Shown here piece by piece: positions 24,854 to 36,505 of a stretch of 64,000 bases of DNA (the stretch's first letter is position 1; every line of letters begins with the position of its first letter). The position numbers were made by a program, and so were the translations under genes. The notes under the pieces were generated by a model. It worked only from the letters and a program-made list of their open reading frames with translations, was not told the DNA's origin and did no database searches. Source of the DNA: Heterotrichella gracilis (Eukaryota > Sar > Xanthophyceae > Tribonematales > Xanthonemataceae); contig JAULBX010018192.1 in assembly GCA_032358255.1 (NCBI GenBank), positions 1-64,000 of the forward strand, in the 5' to 3' direction.

Positions 24854-25768
24854 GGCGCTTCAAGGGGGTGGCGGCCACTGAGCGGCATGTTACTTCCTTT
24901 TCTTGATGCTTTGGGAGGGTATGGGAAAGTATGTTGCTGGATGACAGCTTGCCCTGGGTGTGGCGGCCCACCTGAGGAAAGTTCATCCCATACCACAGTT
25001 TTCTTTGTATTCTACCTTTCCTGCAAGGAGGATGTAGTCCTGGTACTTTCAGTGACTCGCTTATCTTGCTGCATCAGACACTTGCAATCTGGACTTAGGT
25101 GTTCCTTGCACCATACGCACCTGACGGTTGTACATATTGTTTATGACAAGGCAGGGCATACCAGTTGTTCATTGAGCACCCCAGCTTCACCTGGGCAAGA
25201 GCCACTGTAACCTGTAGGAGCTTTGCAACAGCTATTGCTCGCGAGAGATGTGGGCAGCCACTTGGGAAACAGGCATTGCTAGCAGTGCGCAGCGTATCTG
25301 GGAGTTGTCTGACGAGTACGGTTTGTGCGCACCCATGGCTGCTGCGCAAGTGGATCACTGTTGGCCAATACAGTGCAGCAACTTGTGCACATGCAAGCTT
25401 CATAGTGATTAGCTCAGCTGTGAAGTATTGGTCATGTTCGTTTCCATGTGTGGGGGGGCTGAGTTGGCCAAAATAACAAGAAATAAATATTTTAAAATTC
25501 AAATATTTTCCATCACCAGCATTTATCCAGAAATACCAATGATTTACTGCCAGCGAACAACCTCAAAAACAAGACCTACTCCCACTTGTCAAGCGCAGAT
25601 TCGTTGGACTAGACACTTGAGACTCAAGTTGACTGATAGGTCACAGTGCAGTGCACGCCATTTTGCACAGAATTATCCAACTGCGCTGCCCACCCAGCCC
25701 AACAGGGAAGGTGAACGGACTTGCAGTAGGCTTTCTCGCGCTGCGTTCGTGGCTGGGCACAAAGCAAC
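24854..25768. other. Intergenic region, no gene seen
   Basis: About 0.9 kb between bL17 and the SR protein gene, both on the plus strand. It holds the bL17 3' UTR and the SR promoter. Only short unrelated frames are present, and 25420-25540 is AT-rich. Confidence 0.45.
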
Positions 25769-27860
25769 ATGGGTGGGAGGGACAGCTACAGGCCTGACAG
25801 GCCGGTGAGTGGGTGCTTCGAGCACTTGCAGTGCATCTTGTGGTGTTAATAGCTGATGCAGGACAACCCCTGATGCCTTTCTGGCCAATTCCGCAGGTGT
25901 TTTGCGGCAACTTTGAGTATGATGCGACCACAAGGGAGATAGAGCGCCTGTTCGACCGGTATGGACCGGTCGAGCGCGTGGATATGAAAACTGGTGAGGC
26001 CTGTGGTAGGCACCAAGGGCGACTTCCCCTGCTGCCCTTCCCAACCTGCACAACATCATCCCCCACTCGACACCGGCCGGCTTGCACTTCACCATCACTA
26101 CTACCAAGGCGATGAGGGGCCCCTTCCCTGCCCCCTTCCACGTTCAACCCGCCGACCTGCCCTCTCTCAACCTGCCCTCGCATCATCTGTCCCCCTGACC
26201 CCTCCGCCTTCCTGTTACTTCCCGGTGCTCTGTCCATGGCACCACCCTGTCCTACCTACTTCGTTATGGCCACCAGGATGAGGACCAGGTCAGTTTTCTG
26301 GACCCAAAACCCGCGCCACGAGTTGCAGTGAACACTGGTAAAATGGGCTCAGACTGGGCTGGCACGATGGTTCAAGCTGGCTGTTGTGTGCTGCGCAGGG
26401 TTCGCTTTCGTATACGTGAAGGACAAGCGGGACGGAGACGATGCTATCCGGGCTTTGGACGGGTACGACGCCAATACCTGGAGAGGTTGTTGCCTGTCTG
26501 TCTAGGGACCTGTATCTCCCAACAAGGAGCTGTGGGTATCCATGGCATCCTAGGCAGCTGGTAGTTAAGCTGTTCCTCCATGAGCTGATTTATCTGGCCT
26601 TTTTTGCAGGAGGGAATTTGGCTACAGGCGCAGGAAGCTGAGGGTGGAGTGGGCAAAGGTGAGAGGGATCCCTTGCCGCTGGGTTACAGTTGCATACTTG
26701 ACCCCTGGTCAGTGGCTAGTGTCACTGGTCTGTACATGTCCCTGCACCCCACTTCCGGCACTGACTGGCACTAAAATTGGCAGCAAATGCTCATTTTATG
26801 TTGCCTCAGCTATCGATTTCACGCTGGGAGATAACATGTATCCTTGGCACAGGGTGATGGGGACGTCAAGCGCCGGGAAGACGAGCGCCGCACCAAGGCC
26901 CTGCCAACCTCCACCCTGTTCATCGTCAACTTTGACGTGGAGAAGACGCGCGAGCGTGACCTGGAGAGGCACTTTGAGCCGTACGGCCGCCTACTGCGCG
27001 TGCAAATAAAGAAGACCTATGCCTTCATCCAATACGAGACAGTGGACCAAGCGGCGGATGCCCTCAAGGTACTGCTGTATTAAATTTCTTGACGGGACGA
27101 AATGAGTGATACACCCCCATGAGCATCACACATGTTTCCCAAGCAGCACTAGGGTTGTCAACCCTAAGTTGTGAGGCCTTAACCCTTAAACTTAGACTAT
27201 AAGCTGGTGGTGCTAGACTATAAGCTGGTGGTGCTAGACACTCCACGTCAACCTTCCCCTCAGTAATAATGTATGACTTGATTCGACTAGGGCACTGTGT
27301 TGTAATTGTAATTCTCACATAGGTTGTGGTTCCGCCAGGCCACCCACCTTGGCAAGTTCAACGGGCGCAACATCAGTGTGGAGTTTGTTGCCAAGGAGGC
27401 GGAGGAGGCAGCCAATCGGACACGCAGCAGGTCCCCGTACAAGCGCCGCAGCAGGTGGGTTTGCTGCCCGTTCTGTAGGCCCGCGTTATTGCATAGCAGG
27501 GAACTGGAGCCTCTCGCTGAGTAGGTTGGGGGCTAGGGTTGCTGGGTATTTCATCCAGGGTTTGCATTATGGACAGTGCACGCGTTGATCCACCACTGAA
27601 GCTGTTTTGTTGGGTATGTTTGCATTGCACCCATTCACAGTGTCTGTTGTCCCCCCTCCAGGTCGCGATCCTCCCGTCGCAGCCGCAGCCGCAGCCCTCG
27701 CCGCCCCACCCGCCGCAGCCCCACCCCACGGCGCAGCCCAAGCAAGAGCGCCTCCCCAGCAGCAGCCAGCCGCTCCCGCTCTCGCTCCCCCTTTGCCAAG
27801 AAGAGCGCATCGCCGCGCAGCCCCACGCACTCCCGCTCACGCTCACCCAGATCACCATGA
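25769..27860 (+). CDS. RS-subfamily SR splicing factor (RS31/RS40-like)
   Basis: A plant-type SR protein with two RRMs and an RS tail, acting in splice-site choice in the nucleus. Seven exons (25769-25804, 25897-25993, 26399-26462, 26610-26658, 26853-27068, 27339-27454, 27662-27860) join in phase to 258 residues. RRM1 starts [19 protein letters not shown], with RNP1-like [22 protein letters not shown], and ends [14 protein letters not shown]2 contains [26 protein letters not shown] and [11 protein letters not shown] short link with [14 protein letters not shown] leads into about 75 residues of Arg-Ser, Ser-Pro and Arg-Arg-Ser-Pro repeats. The block order and the RVDMKTGFAFVY junction match plant RS31/RS40 proteins, not animal SRSF1. 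Intron 2 is the longest (405 nt), the position where SR genes often carry regulated alternative splicing. Intron 5 carries an introner-like sequence shared with DDX11. Confidence 0.95.
27078..27338 (+). mobile_element. Introner-like element, copy A (SR gene intron 5)
   Basis: The 3' 260 bp of SR-gene intron 5 aligns along its length with DDX11 intron 5 (30518-30748). Shared blocks include AATTTCYTGAC, CATGMGCATCACACATGT, a GTCAACC/TTCAACC block with TAATAATGT, and a last ~27 bases, TTCTCAC...GTGGTYCCGCCAG, that contain the 3' splice site. The host exons are unrelated. This is the pattern of introner elements or other intron-carrying repeats. A 21-bp tandem duplication (27193-27234) and an inverted AGGGTTGTCAACCCT lie inside. 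Confidence 0.7.
27193..27234. repeat. 21-bp tandem duplication inside intron element A
   Basis: Two exact head-to-tail copies of TAGACTATAAGCTGGTGGTGC, private to copy A of the intron element. Confidence 0.9.
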
Positions 27861-28843
27861 CCAGGAGCTGAGCACTTTTAGGAGTTTGGGCGCACGTTAT
27901 CTCGCGCTGCCTTGCTGCAAATGCCAAGCAGTTTGTCTTTTTTAGTGTACTGACAGTAGGGTGTGTATTTGCATGTAGCACAACCCAATTTCCAACATAC
28001 GTGGCACTCCTGCCTTGCCTTTGTGCAGTGCAATTTGCCTTTGATTGCAAGGGTTGTGAAGAGCTGTGGAAGCCTGCCACCCATTGTGTTGCATAGAGCA
28101 CCAGCAGTGCACCAAGTTGTGTGCATCTAATATGCCAGTGACTTGTGGCTGATTTTCCTCGTCAATCGTGTGCAATGTACAAAGGTTGCAAGGCTGAGTG
28201 GCTTTGAACGAAATCGGTTGCCAACCCCTGTTCCGGCTTCCAGGTCATCATCGTTCCTTGAGACTTTTGCTGGCGTGTTTTCGCTTTAATTGTTGTTGCC
28301 AGTGTTGCTTGTAGGGGTGGGCCTGCGTGTAACTTGTACTAAACACACATACATGTGTCCTTTCCCATGGAAGCCAGGTTATCGTGCCATTGTACCACTC
28401 CTGCAAATGCCTGAGCACTGCAGCACAGTGCGCAAGTTGTCCACACATCTTGCATGCATGCATTTGGCCATGTGGTTCAAACCAAACGTTTCACTTTTAG
28501 AGTCACAACAGACGTAAAATATTGACAAGAACTGGACTGGAATAAGAACTCCCCATGTCCCTGCCCGATCCTGCTGGGTGCTCACTGGTTTTGGCTAATT
28601 CGCCCACTATATCTCCATACCACAGTCAGTATTTTGAAAAGCCGTTTTGCAGCGCGGAGTAATGCTCTCGGCATACGTAGCCTTCTTAACCCTGCAAGTT
28701 TTCCTTGTTTAAGCTTCCTTTTTCGTGGGTACTGCGCCAGCTGCTTCCTTTGCTTTCCAGATTCTAAAGGAGCTGTACGACCTGCATGCATGCATATGTA
28801 ACTGAACAACACATTGGTTCAACGCTTAACAGCGTCCGTAACG
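27861..28843. other. Intergenic region, no gene seen
   Basis: About 1 kb between the SR gene and DDX11, both on the plus strand. Composition is mixed with no conserved frame. GCATGCATGCAT palindromes are found near 28453 and 28788. The latter, 50 bases before the DDX11 start codon, may be in its 5' UTR. Confidence 0.45.
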
Positions 28844-31800
28844 ATGGCAACCTCTGCTATGGAACCCACGGTAAGAGACTCAGCAGAGGTAGCTACTGAA
28901 AGCAGTTCTGATGCCCCTATCACGAGGAACGAGTTTCCAGCCTTCCCTTTCAAGCCATATGGCATTCAGCTGGAGTTCATGCAACACCTCTATTCCGTCT
29001 TGCAAGCGGGAGGAGTTGGCCTCTTCGAAAGTCCGACCGGTGAGTAGTATTGGGTTTCTGCATACTCTGTGAATACACGCCTGTATCATATATTGGTGAG
29101 CCTCATCTTGAACTATACTCTAACATCCCGTACCCTTGGGGTGCAGGCACTGGAAAGAGCCTGAGCCTGATCTGCAGCACGCTGCAGTGGTTGCAAGACA
29201 CGAATGCAGCAGAAGCTGAAGCAAAGCAGACGGCAGCACCGGCAGATGGTAAGACACACCACCAATTGGTGGCACAAATGGGCCAGCCGCAAAACCACCA
29301 TACTGTTACATCAGTACATGGTGCAGCACAAGATGGCTAGACACACTGCGTTACCACTCACTCTGCTCCCGCTACGCGCAGACGGGTATGACTTACCAGA
29401 CTGGATGCTGGCGCAACCTGAAGCGGCTGCGCCCCGCGCCAAGCCCCACAAGGCCCACACGCTGTTCAGCCAGCAGCGCCAGCGGCCGCCCAAAGCATCA
29501 CCTGCTGCGGAGCAAGGCTCCGAGGCGGCTGAGGACAGCTTTGCGCTGGAGGATGAGCAGGAGAAGGAGACAAGGAAGCGGGTGCACGCGGACAGCAGGT
29601 ACAGTGTAGGGTTTGGGGCTAAACCCTAAACCATACTGCACAATGCCACTCAGCTGTGCAACCCATTCCACCAGTACAGCTGGGGTAGCAGTCCCCCCTG
29701 CAAACAGCCTGCATCCCCCATCTCTGCCTTTGCAACCAAGTACATGCATTAGTCACACTCCAACCCCACGCCACCTACCACCCACCTCACCCACGGCCAC
29801 CTCACCTCCCCCCACCATCGCAGCGACGAAGGCGCCAGCAGCAGCAGCGAGTATGTGAGTGGGGCCTCATACCGCACAGCCAACCCGGTGCCTCCCCGGC
29901 GCCAGGTCATCATCGCCAGCCGCACCCACAGCCAGCTGAGCCAGTTCATCAGTGAGATCAGGCGCACGCCTTTTGCTGACCAGCTGTCAGTGGTCACGCT
30001 GGCGTCGCGCAAGGTGGGTTGTGCTGGCGGTGCATGTGCGTACTCAGATGGCACGCAGGGAGTAGGGGGTGGGGAGTGTAAGTGGTTACTCTGGTGTCAC
30101 GCAAGGTGGGGTGGGGGGTGCATGTGGTTACTCTGACGCCACGCAGGGTGGGGGGTGCATGTCTATCATCATGGTACCGTTTGAGGTGGGGGGCGGTGGT
30201 GCAAGTGGCCACACTGACAACAAGCACGGCGATCAGGGGGGCAGGGGTGCATGTGGCAGGGGTTGGGGGTCCATGCGGGACAATGGTGTCACAGGCACTG
30301 CATCAACCCTAACGTAGGGTTGTGTTCACAGGCACTGTGTGTCAACCCGACCTTGTCCCGCCTGCACTCCGCTGCCCGCATCAACGAGGCGTGCCTGGAC
30401 CTGCAGCAGAGCAAGGGGGGGAAGAAGGCGCCAATAACGGGGACGGGAAAGGGAAAGGTACCGCTCTGGCATCTGGACCACTCTAGTCTCCTCATTGCAC
30501 CAGTGCACTGATGTGCTAATTTCCTGACCGGAAGAATGATGCAATGCACCCCATGCGCATCACACATGTCTCCCCAGCATCACTTGAATGTGCAACCCAA
30601 ACACATGAGTCAGCAGCCCTGAAACCCTACTATAAGGTGACGCTTAGGCATTTCATTTCAACCTCTTACTAACTGGTGATGCATAATAATGTTTGGCGTG
30701 GACGCCATTGTTCTACTAAAATTCTCACCAAGTTTGTGGTCCCGCCAGGCCAAAAGCACACCCCGGGGATGCCCTTTCCTGCGCCAGAAGCCCCACCAGC
30801 GGCAGGCAATGGAGGACGCCATCCTGTCCCAGCCAATCGACATTGAGGAGCTGGCGGCGCAGGGCGTGACGCACAAGGCCTGCCCCTACTACGCATCGCG
30901 TGCCGCGCTCCCCTTGGCTGATGTTGTGCTGGTGCCATACACTGCGGTGCTGGTCAAGGTGGGGAAGGATGGTGGGGAAAAGGGGGTGGGTTGTGTGTTG
31001 GGGAGGTGGGGGGTGGAGCTGGATGGATGCACATGTGGCTCCATGATGTTTCGTGTGTTAGGCAGAAAAGGTGGTTGGTGTTGTGCTGCATCATTACAGA
31101 ATACCCATTCGTGTCATTCACCAACTATTGGGCAATTTGGCCTTGGTTATGAATTTCAAGGTGAAATTTTACCAATTTGACACCTCGATTCATCTAGAGA
31201 GAACAAGAATTCCCAATGGATCCCACACTGCCCATAATGCCTAAACGCAGGGGTTGCAAATAAATAGCCCGCCCCACCCACTACAACTCCCTTCTCTCCC
31301 TCCAGGAAACCCGTGAATCGCTTGGAGTGGCGATCAAAGGCAATGTGATCATCTTTGATGAGGCGCACAACCTGGTTGAGGCTGTGAATGGCAGCCACAG
31401 CGCCAGCGTCAGCAGGGGCCAGCTGGCATCAGCGCTGAGCCAGCTGGATGGCTACTGGGCAAGGTTCAAGATGCAGCTGTCGCCAGGTGGGGAGGGAGGT
31501 TGGTAGGGATGGCGGAGACTGACCAGCCATAATTTGCTGACCAAATCTTCCAGCGATATTGGCATTCTGTTACCGTATACATGTAAATTGAATGTGTGCA
31601 ATGCCCACTGTGCATTGCGGGACGGTACCTAATGCGCATGTGTGGGATGGCTTATGTGGCAATGTAGATCAGTCAGGGCTGTCACAGTACAGCACACCGC
31701 ATAACGTTTTATATTGCAGCAGCCAGTGACTCAGTGACTGTATGCCCCTTACATGCAGTCACTGCATGGGGTAGGCTTTTGAGCGTTTGGAAAGGCCTGG

Positions 31801-34800
31801 CTGTGCAACTTCACTGGATCAAATGTGCCATGTGTTGGCATGCCTAGTATACTGCGCAGTCAACCAACCTTGCTCGCTCTGCTACGCAGTGAATAGCACA
31901 CGGTTACAGCAGCTGATTTCGGTCACCAAAACCCTCTTAGGGTTTGTAGCTAGCCCCCAGCCAGCACCACAACCTGACCAGCCCAGTGCAGCCACCGCCA
32001 CAACCACAGCCAACGCGGCCACCACCACCCACCACAGCAATGCGCCAGCTGGCAGCGCATGTCATCCCCCGACTGCGGCTGCTGCCAGCAGTGCCACGCT
32101 GCCTGCTGTGACAACTGTCAACAAGTTCCTGTCGGAGACCTCCTTGGACAACTTCAACATGTTTCAGCTGGCAAGGTAAAGGGGTGCAAGGCTACTCGCG
32201 GCTCTACAGAAGTCATATGTGATATGTTTCCACCTCTAAGTCATTGACATGGCAGATACCTTGCCTGCTCATTGCCCTAGCTAGGAGCTAGGAGCTAGGA
32301 GGCTCCTGATGCCTGCTGATGCGCATCACTGCAAAGGCGCAGGCGCACTTGTGATGGGGCCTCTCCCTGTCGCTGGCATGTGACCCTACGTGGACCATCC
32401 TGCACCTCTTGCATGCAATACAGCCCACAATCGGCACCACCTCATGCGCACCTTGTGTGGCGTGCAGCTTTGTCAAGGACACCAAGCTCGCCTTCAAGGT
32501 GGTGGGCTACTCGGAGCTGGCGAGGGCCAAGGCTGACTCAGCACAGGAGCCACAGGCGGGTCAGCAGGGGGCAATCGCCAATGAAAGCGAAGGGGAGAAT
32601 GGCCTGCCAGCCATGCACAGCCTGGTGGGGTTCCTACTGGCCACCACCAACACGGATGAGGATGGGCGCATCATTTTGGACCCCGTCACGGGGGTGCTGA
32701 AATTCGTGCTGCTGAACGCGGCGGCGCATTTCGACCAGGTAGGAGTGTGGTAGCGTCGGTGGCACAAGAAGTTGGCATGGAGGTGTTGCTGGAACAAATC
32801 CTCTTAACCCTGATGGGTTGAGGATGATTGATTCAAAGATGGTCAAAGATTTGATCTTGGTGCGCGCCTGCGTCATACCTCTGCATCTTTCCCAACCCTC
32901 CTCACGTACCCCCCTTCCCGAGGACTGCCTCAGATATTCACCAGAACTACCCCAAAGGCCTACTTAAACGACTAAATGCCTCCATTATTACCCTTACCAA
33001 TCATTAACCATTATTAATGGTAATATTACTATTTGTGCTGCAGGTGGTCCAGGCAGCGCACTCGGTGGTGCTCGCCTCCGGCACCCTCTCTCCCCTCCAC
33101 TTCACCACCCACCAGCTCCTGCCCCACGTGCCACCTCAGCGCGTGTCGCACTTTGCCTGCGGCCACGTCATCCAGGCAGACAGGCTGGCGGTGCTGCCGG
33201 TGGGCAAGGGTCCCTCGGGGGTGGAGCTGCAGCTAAGGCATGAAGCCAGGGGGAGGGGGGAGATGATGGATGAAGTGGGGAGGCTGCTGCTCAACGTGTG
33301 CAACGCGGTGCCGCAGGTGGGGAGGGTGGTGGGGGGGATCAGGGGAAGGAGGGCCGTCAATGGCATGACAGGCAGGCAGTACAGACGCAGAGTTCAAAGA
33401 TTCACTGTAATGCAACCGAGGCAGCAGCCATATTGAGAGTTTTCTTATTCCGTATTACTGGGGCTCGTTGGGATAATTCAGAGGCAAATAATACAGCAAC
33501 CCCAGGTCACCCAATCGGAGGGCAGTGAAAACCCAAATGGTCCGCATGTATGTCTACTACATCCACTCTTTCCGCTGACCCCGTCTATCCTTGCTGTTCC
33601 CTCCCCAGGGCGTGGTCGCTTTCTTCCCCTCCTTTGCCTTTCTGGACACAATTGTGGCCCATTGGACCGCCGGGGGGACCATGTCCTTGCTGTCCAAGCG
33701 CAAGCAGGTGTTTAGCGAGCCCAGGGCAGCGGGGGAGGTGGAGGCCATGCTGCGGCAGTACGCTGCCTGCATCGAGGGGGAGGGAGGGGAGGAAGGGAAG
33801 GAGAACAAGGGGGGAGGGAACGTGGTGGCGCAGGGGAGGCGCAGGGGGGCGCTGCTGCTGTGCGTGGTGGGGGGGAAGCTGTCTGAGGGGATCAATTTTG
33901 GGGATGGGCTGGGGAGGTAAGGAGCTAGCAGGGGTACTTGACCATTTCCAAAAATGAAGAAAAAGCCAATCCATTTTCGTCGCAAGGTTTGTACTGTGTC
34001 CAATGTTGGCAACGCATGCCCAAGTGCACCAAATGCACATGCGCTGCTGTTGGTTTCCCAGAGCATCATGTTTGTAGCCCAAGCCGAGCTCTGCTGAATG
34101 TGGGCAACGTGCTTGTGGCTCACCAGGGTTTTGAGTCTTACCTACCGTCCCTACCCTTGCAGGTGTGTGGTCATCGTGGGATTACCATACCCAAACCCTA
34201 CCGACCCAGAGCTACGGGAGCGCATGCGATTCATCCAGTCCACCTACAGCGCACAGGAAAACCCTTCCAATCAGCAAAACCCTGCCCGCCAGCAAAACCC
34301 TACCCAGCACAACCCCGGCAGCAAGCAAAACCCTAGCGGCGCTGCCACCCACGCCACCGCCCCCAGTGCAGCTGGCATAGCCGCCTCTCGGGAGTATTAC
34401 GAGGACCTTTGCATGAAGGCTGTGAACCAGTGCATCGGCAGGTGAGTTTGAACCCTATCTATAGTTCACTTCAAATTAAGTATTAACTTCTTAACTCACA
34501 AAAATCTCTAGAGATATAATCCTCCCAACTTATTGACCTTCTGCGTGCAGGGTGATCAGGCACCAAGGGGACTACGCGGCGGTGGTGCTGGCGGACGCAA
34601 GGTAGGAGGGAAGGGATGGAAAGCTGGAGGGAGCTGTGGGTCTTGTCCACGCGGGTTGCATGGCCAATGCCAAAAGCCATTGGTTGGGCTGGCATTGGAT
34701 ATCGCCGCATGTGCTGTTGACTGGCTATGTACCCAGCAAATACCGTCATCACTGCAATTCAGGCCTTTACTGCAAATTCCCTGTGCAGAATGCCATGGCG

Positions 34801-35198
34801 ATCCTATGGTGCATGCATCAGGACAATACACAAATACCTTTACAGTACCCTTGCTAGACTTTGTTCTCCACAACATCAGACACTGGACACTGCATGCTGA
34901 CGATGACCTGCGTGCATCAGAATGCCATGGCATTGCCATCACTGAGGATGTGGTGTGAATGCATCAGAATCCCAATGCCCGCGACCCATTCCACCCCACA
35001 CACTCTCTACACCACCCTTCCATGACCGTGTCCCTGCCTCACAGGTATGCCACAGGCTGTGCGACACCTGGCGCCCTCTCAGGCCCCATGCGCAAGCTGC
35101 CTGCATGGATGCACGCCTCAATCACATGCCACACCAGCTTTGGCCAGACGGTGGGGCACCTGCACCGCTTCTTCAAGGCGCATGCGGCTGGGTGCTAG
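28844..35198 (+). CDS. DDX11: DDX11/CHL1-type Fe-S DNA helicase
   Basis: A superfamily 2 XPD-like 5'-3' DNA helicase acting in sister-chromatid cohesion and replication-fork repair in the nucleus. Fourteen exons: 28844-29039, 29147-29248, 29382-29598, 29824-30013, 30332-30457, 30749-30958, 31306-31486, 31890-32175, 32468-32738, 33044-33316, 33609-33916, 34163-34441, 34551-34601, 35045-35198. They join in phase to 947 residues (human 970). Motifs: Walker A ESPTGTGKS (about 62-70), IIASRTHSQLSQF, four Fe-S candidate cysteines (about 238, 256, 285, 322), DEAH box VIIFDEAHNLVE (about 365-368), SVVLASGTLSP, VAFFPSFAFL, GGKLSEGINF, VIVGLPYPNPTDPEL and QCIGRVIRHQGDYAAVVLAD. Acidic, Lys-rich inserts sit after motif I, and an Ala/Thr/Pro-rich insert is in exon 8. 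Exon 12 carries QNP-type repeats coded by telomere-like AAAACCCT words. Intron 4 carries copies of its own 5' splice site, and intron 5 an introner-like element. Confidence 0.96.
29607..29632. repeat. Inverted telomere-like words in DDX11 intron 3
   Basis: TAGGGTTT and AAACCCTAAACC face each other across a short GGGGCT-type spacer just inside the intron. Confidence 0.75.
30081..30155 (+). repeat. Degenerate tandem copies of the exon 4 donor region
   Basis: The end of DDX11 exon 4 and its donor (about 29989-30020) is repeated imperfectly at 30081-30112 and 30123-30155. Each copy reads GTGGTTACTCTG, then a CACGCA(A/G)GGTGGGG donor-like core, with GGTGCATG following. A weaker fourth copy may start near 30183. 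Confidence 0.65.
30518..30748 (+). mobile_element. Introner-like element, copy B (DDX11 intron 5)
   Basis: Homologous to 27078-27338 in the SR gene, ending exactly at the 3' splice site (CCGCCAG) and sharing the next three exon bases (GCC). Blocks conserved with copy A are in the same order. Copy B lacks the 21-bp duplication and differs by many substitutions and small gaps, so the copies are not recent. Confidence 0.7.
32281..32301. repeat. 7-bp tandem repeat (CTAGGAG x3)
   Basis: Three exact copies in DDX11 intron 8. Confidence 0.85.
34256..34336 (+). repeat. Coding minisatellite with telomere-like AAAACCCT words
   Basis: Within DDX11 exon 12 a 15-30 bp unit, centred on CAGCAAAACCCT, repeats about four times and encodes QQNP/KQNP. 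The downstream ATHATAPSAAG stretch is also low-complexity. The reading frame is kept. Confidence 0.75.
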
Positions 35199-36505
35199 GG
35201 TGTTGCGGGGTGATGGGAGGGTTTTGGCGTTGGTAGTGCTGAGCAGGGAGTGTGGGCCCAGGTATTGAGTGCCATTGTTTTTGCAGCTGGCGCTGGGCGG
35301 CTGGGTGAAGTTCCGGGTAAGTGCTACGCAGTGTGCTTGTTATTTAGCTATTTTCCCCCGCATACGGTAGTTTATCAAGTTTTCTTGTCTGTTTACATAG
35401 TGTCGCTCGTAGGAAATATACAATGGAAGTTGCCGGTGGGTCTGTGACTTCTGTGTCTCACCGTGGATATATTTGGTCAGGCATGCTGTAACCTGTGGCG
35501 GAGCAAAGTTGTCAACTTGCCAACTTCTATGGCCTCATGGATGCGGCCGACTGAATGGTGGCATAGTGTCAGGAGTGTGTGTGGGAGGTGCTGCAGGCAT
35601 CAGACAAGAGGCTGTGAGCTGAAGTGGTTTGTGGGCTTGCAGGATGTCTGCTGGCACGTACAATTGGCTAGATATTGCAGTGCCCATGGCCCATACATGC
35701 TTTTTGGCAATATTGGGAATCCTCCCCGTTTAGTTTAACATGATTGCCTTCCCAAGGCCTTTTGCCAAGCACAGCATATCTGTAATTGCTGCAGCGCCTT
35801 GTGTTGATCAATGGCTACTTGCACGCGTTTATCCCTCCAATAGCTTGAAACGAGGAGCAGTTGCAACCAGACACTTGGGCTGCGCACTTCACTGTGCCAG
35901 TCGTACTGACCCCTGTGTGAGGGCACTGATCCAGCAGCAACCAGCAACAGCTTGCGCTCCCTCAAAGACCGATATCGCTTTCTGGCACATATCTTGTGTG
36001 TCTCGCGAGGTGAGTCGGTATATCCCATCTCCTAGGACGTGGGGCACCCAGACGGCTCCCGCCCCAGCTACTGCCCAGCTCCATTCATGGTATCCGCCCT
36101 GTAGCACACACATTGCTTGGGCATTGGCTTTTCTAAGCTACAAACTGTGTGTGTGTGTATGTCTGTTGGGAGGTGGGCAGTGGTAGTTTGGTTAAGCTTG
36201 CTGAAAGTTTTATGCTGTCAAGTATGTGCATGCATGCATTCTGTGGATACCTATTTGTATATAACTAGTCAATGGGCTATGCAAGCAGCTCGCGAGTTTG
36301 TGGGGCGCACATATTAGTACATCTCATGAAAACCGCATGTTTTTGCAACCCTTGCGGGTGGTATGTGCTTTGGATGATCTACAACTTCGTGCCTAGCCAC
36401 TACCATAGTAGCCAAACAGCTGTCGCTCTTACCCACCAGCTGGCCTCTGTATCAGGGTTGGATCGTCCCTAGCAACGCTCCTGTCAACGCCCAAAGTACC
36501 AGAAA
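35199..36505. other. Intergenic region with one exon-like island
   Basis: No gene assigned. At 35287-35316 a 30-nt segment is flanked by TTTTGCAG and GTAAGTGC and reads LALGGWVKFR. It could be a DDX11 3' alternative exon or part of a non-coding transcript. A short TG microsatellite lies near 36150 and GCATGCATGCAT near 36227. Confidence 0.4.

Noticed and set aside
36145-36165. TG dinucleotide run
   Set aside because: A short ordinary microsatellite with no apparent relation to a gene.
35740-36186. 148-residue plus-strand frame and its minus-strand partner
   Set aside because: Both strands are open by chance; no splice-bounded exon, no family motif and no codon pattern like the neighbouring genes.
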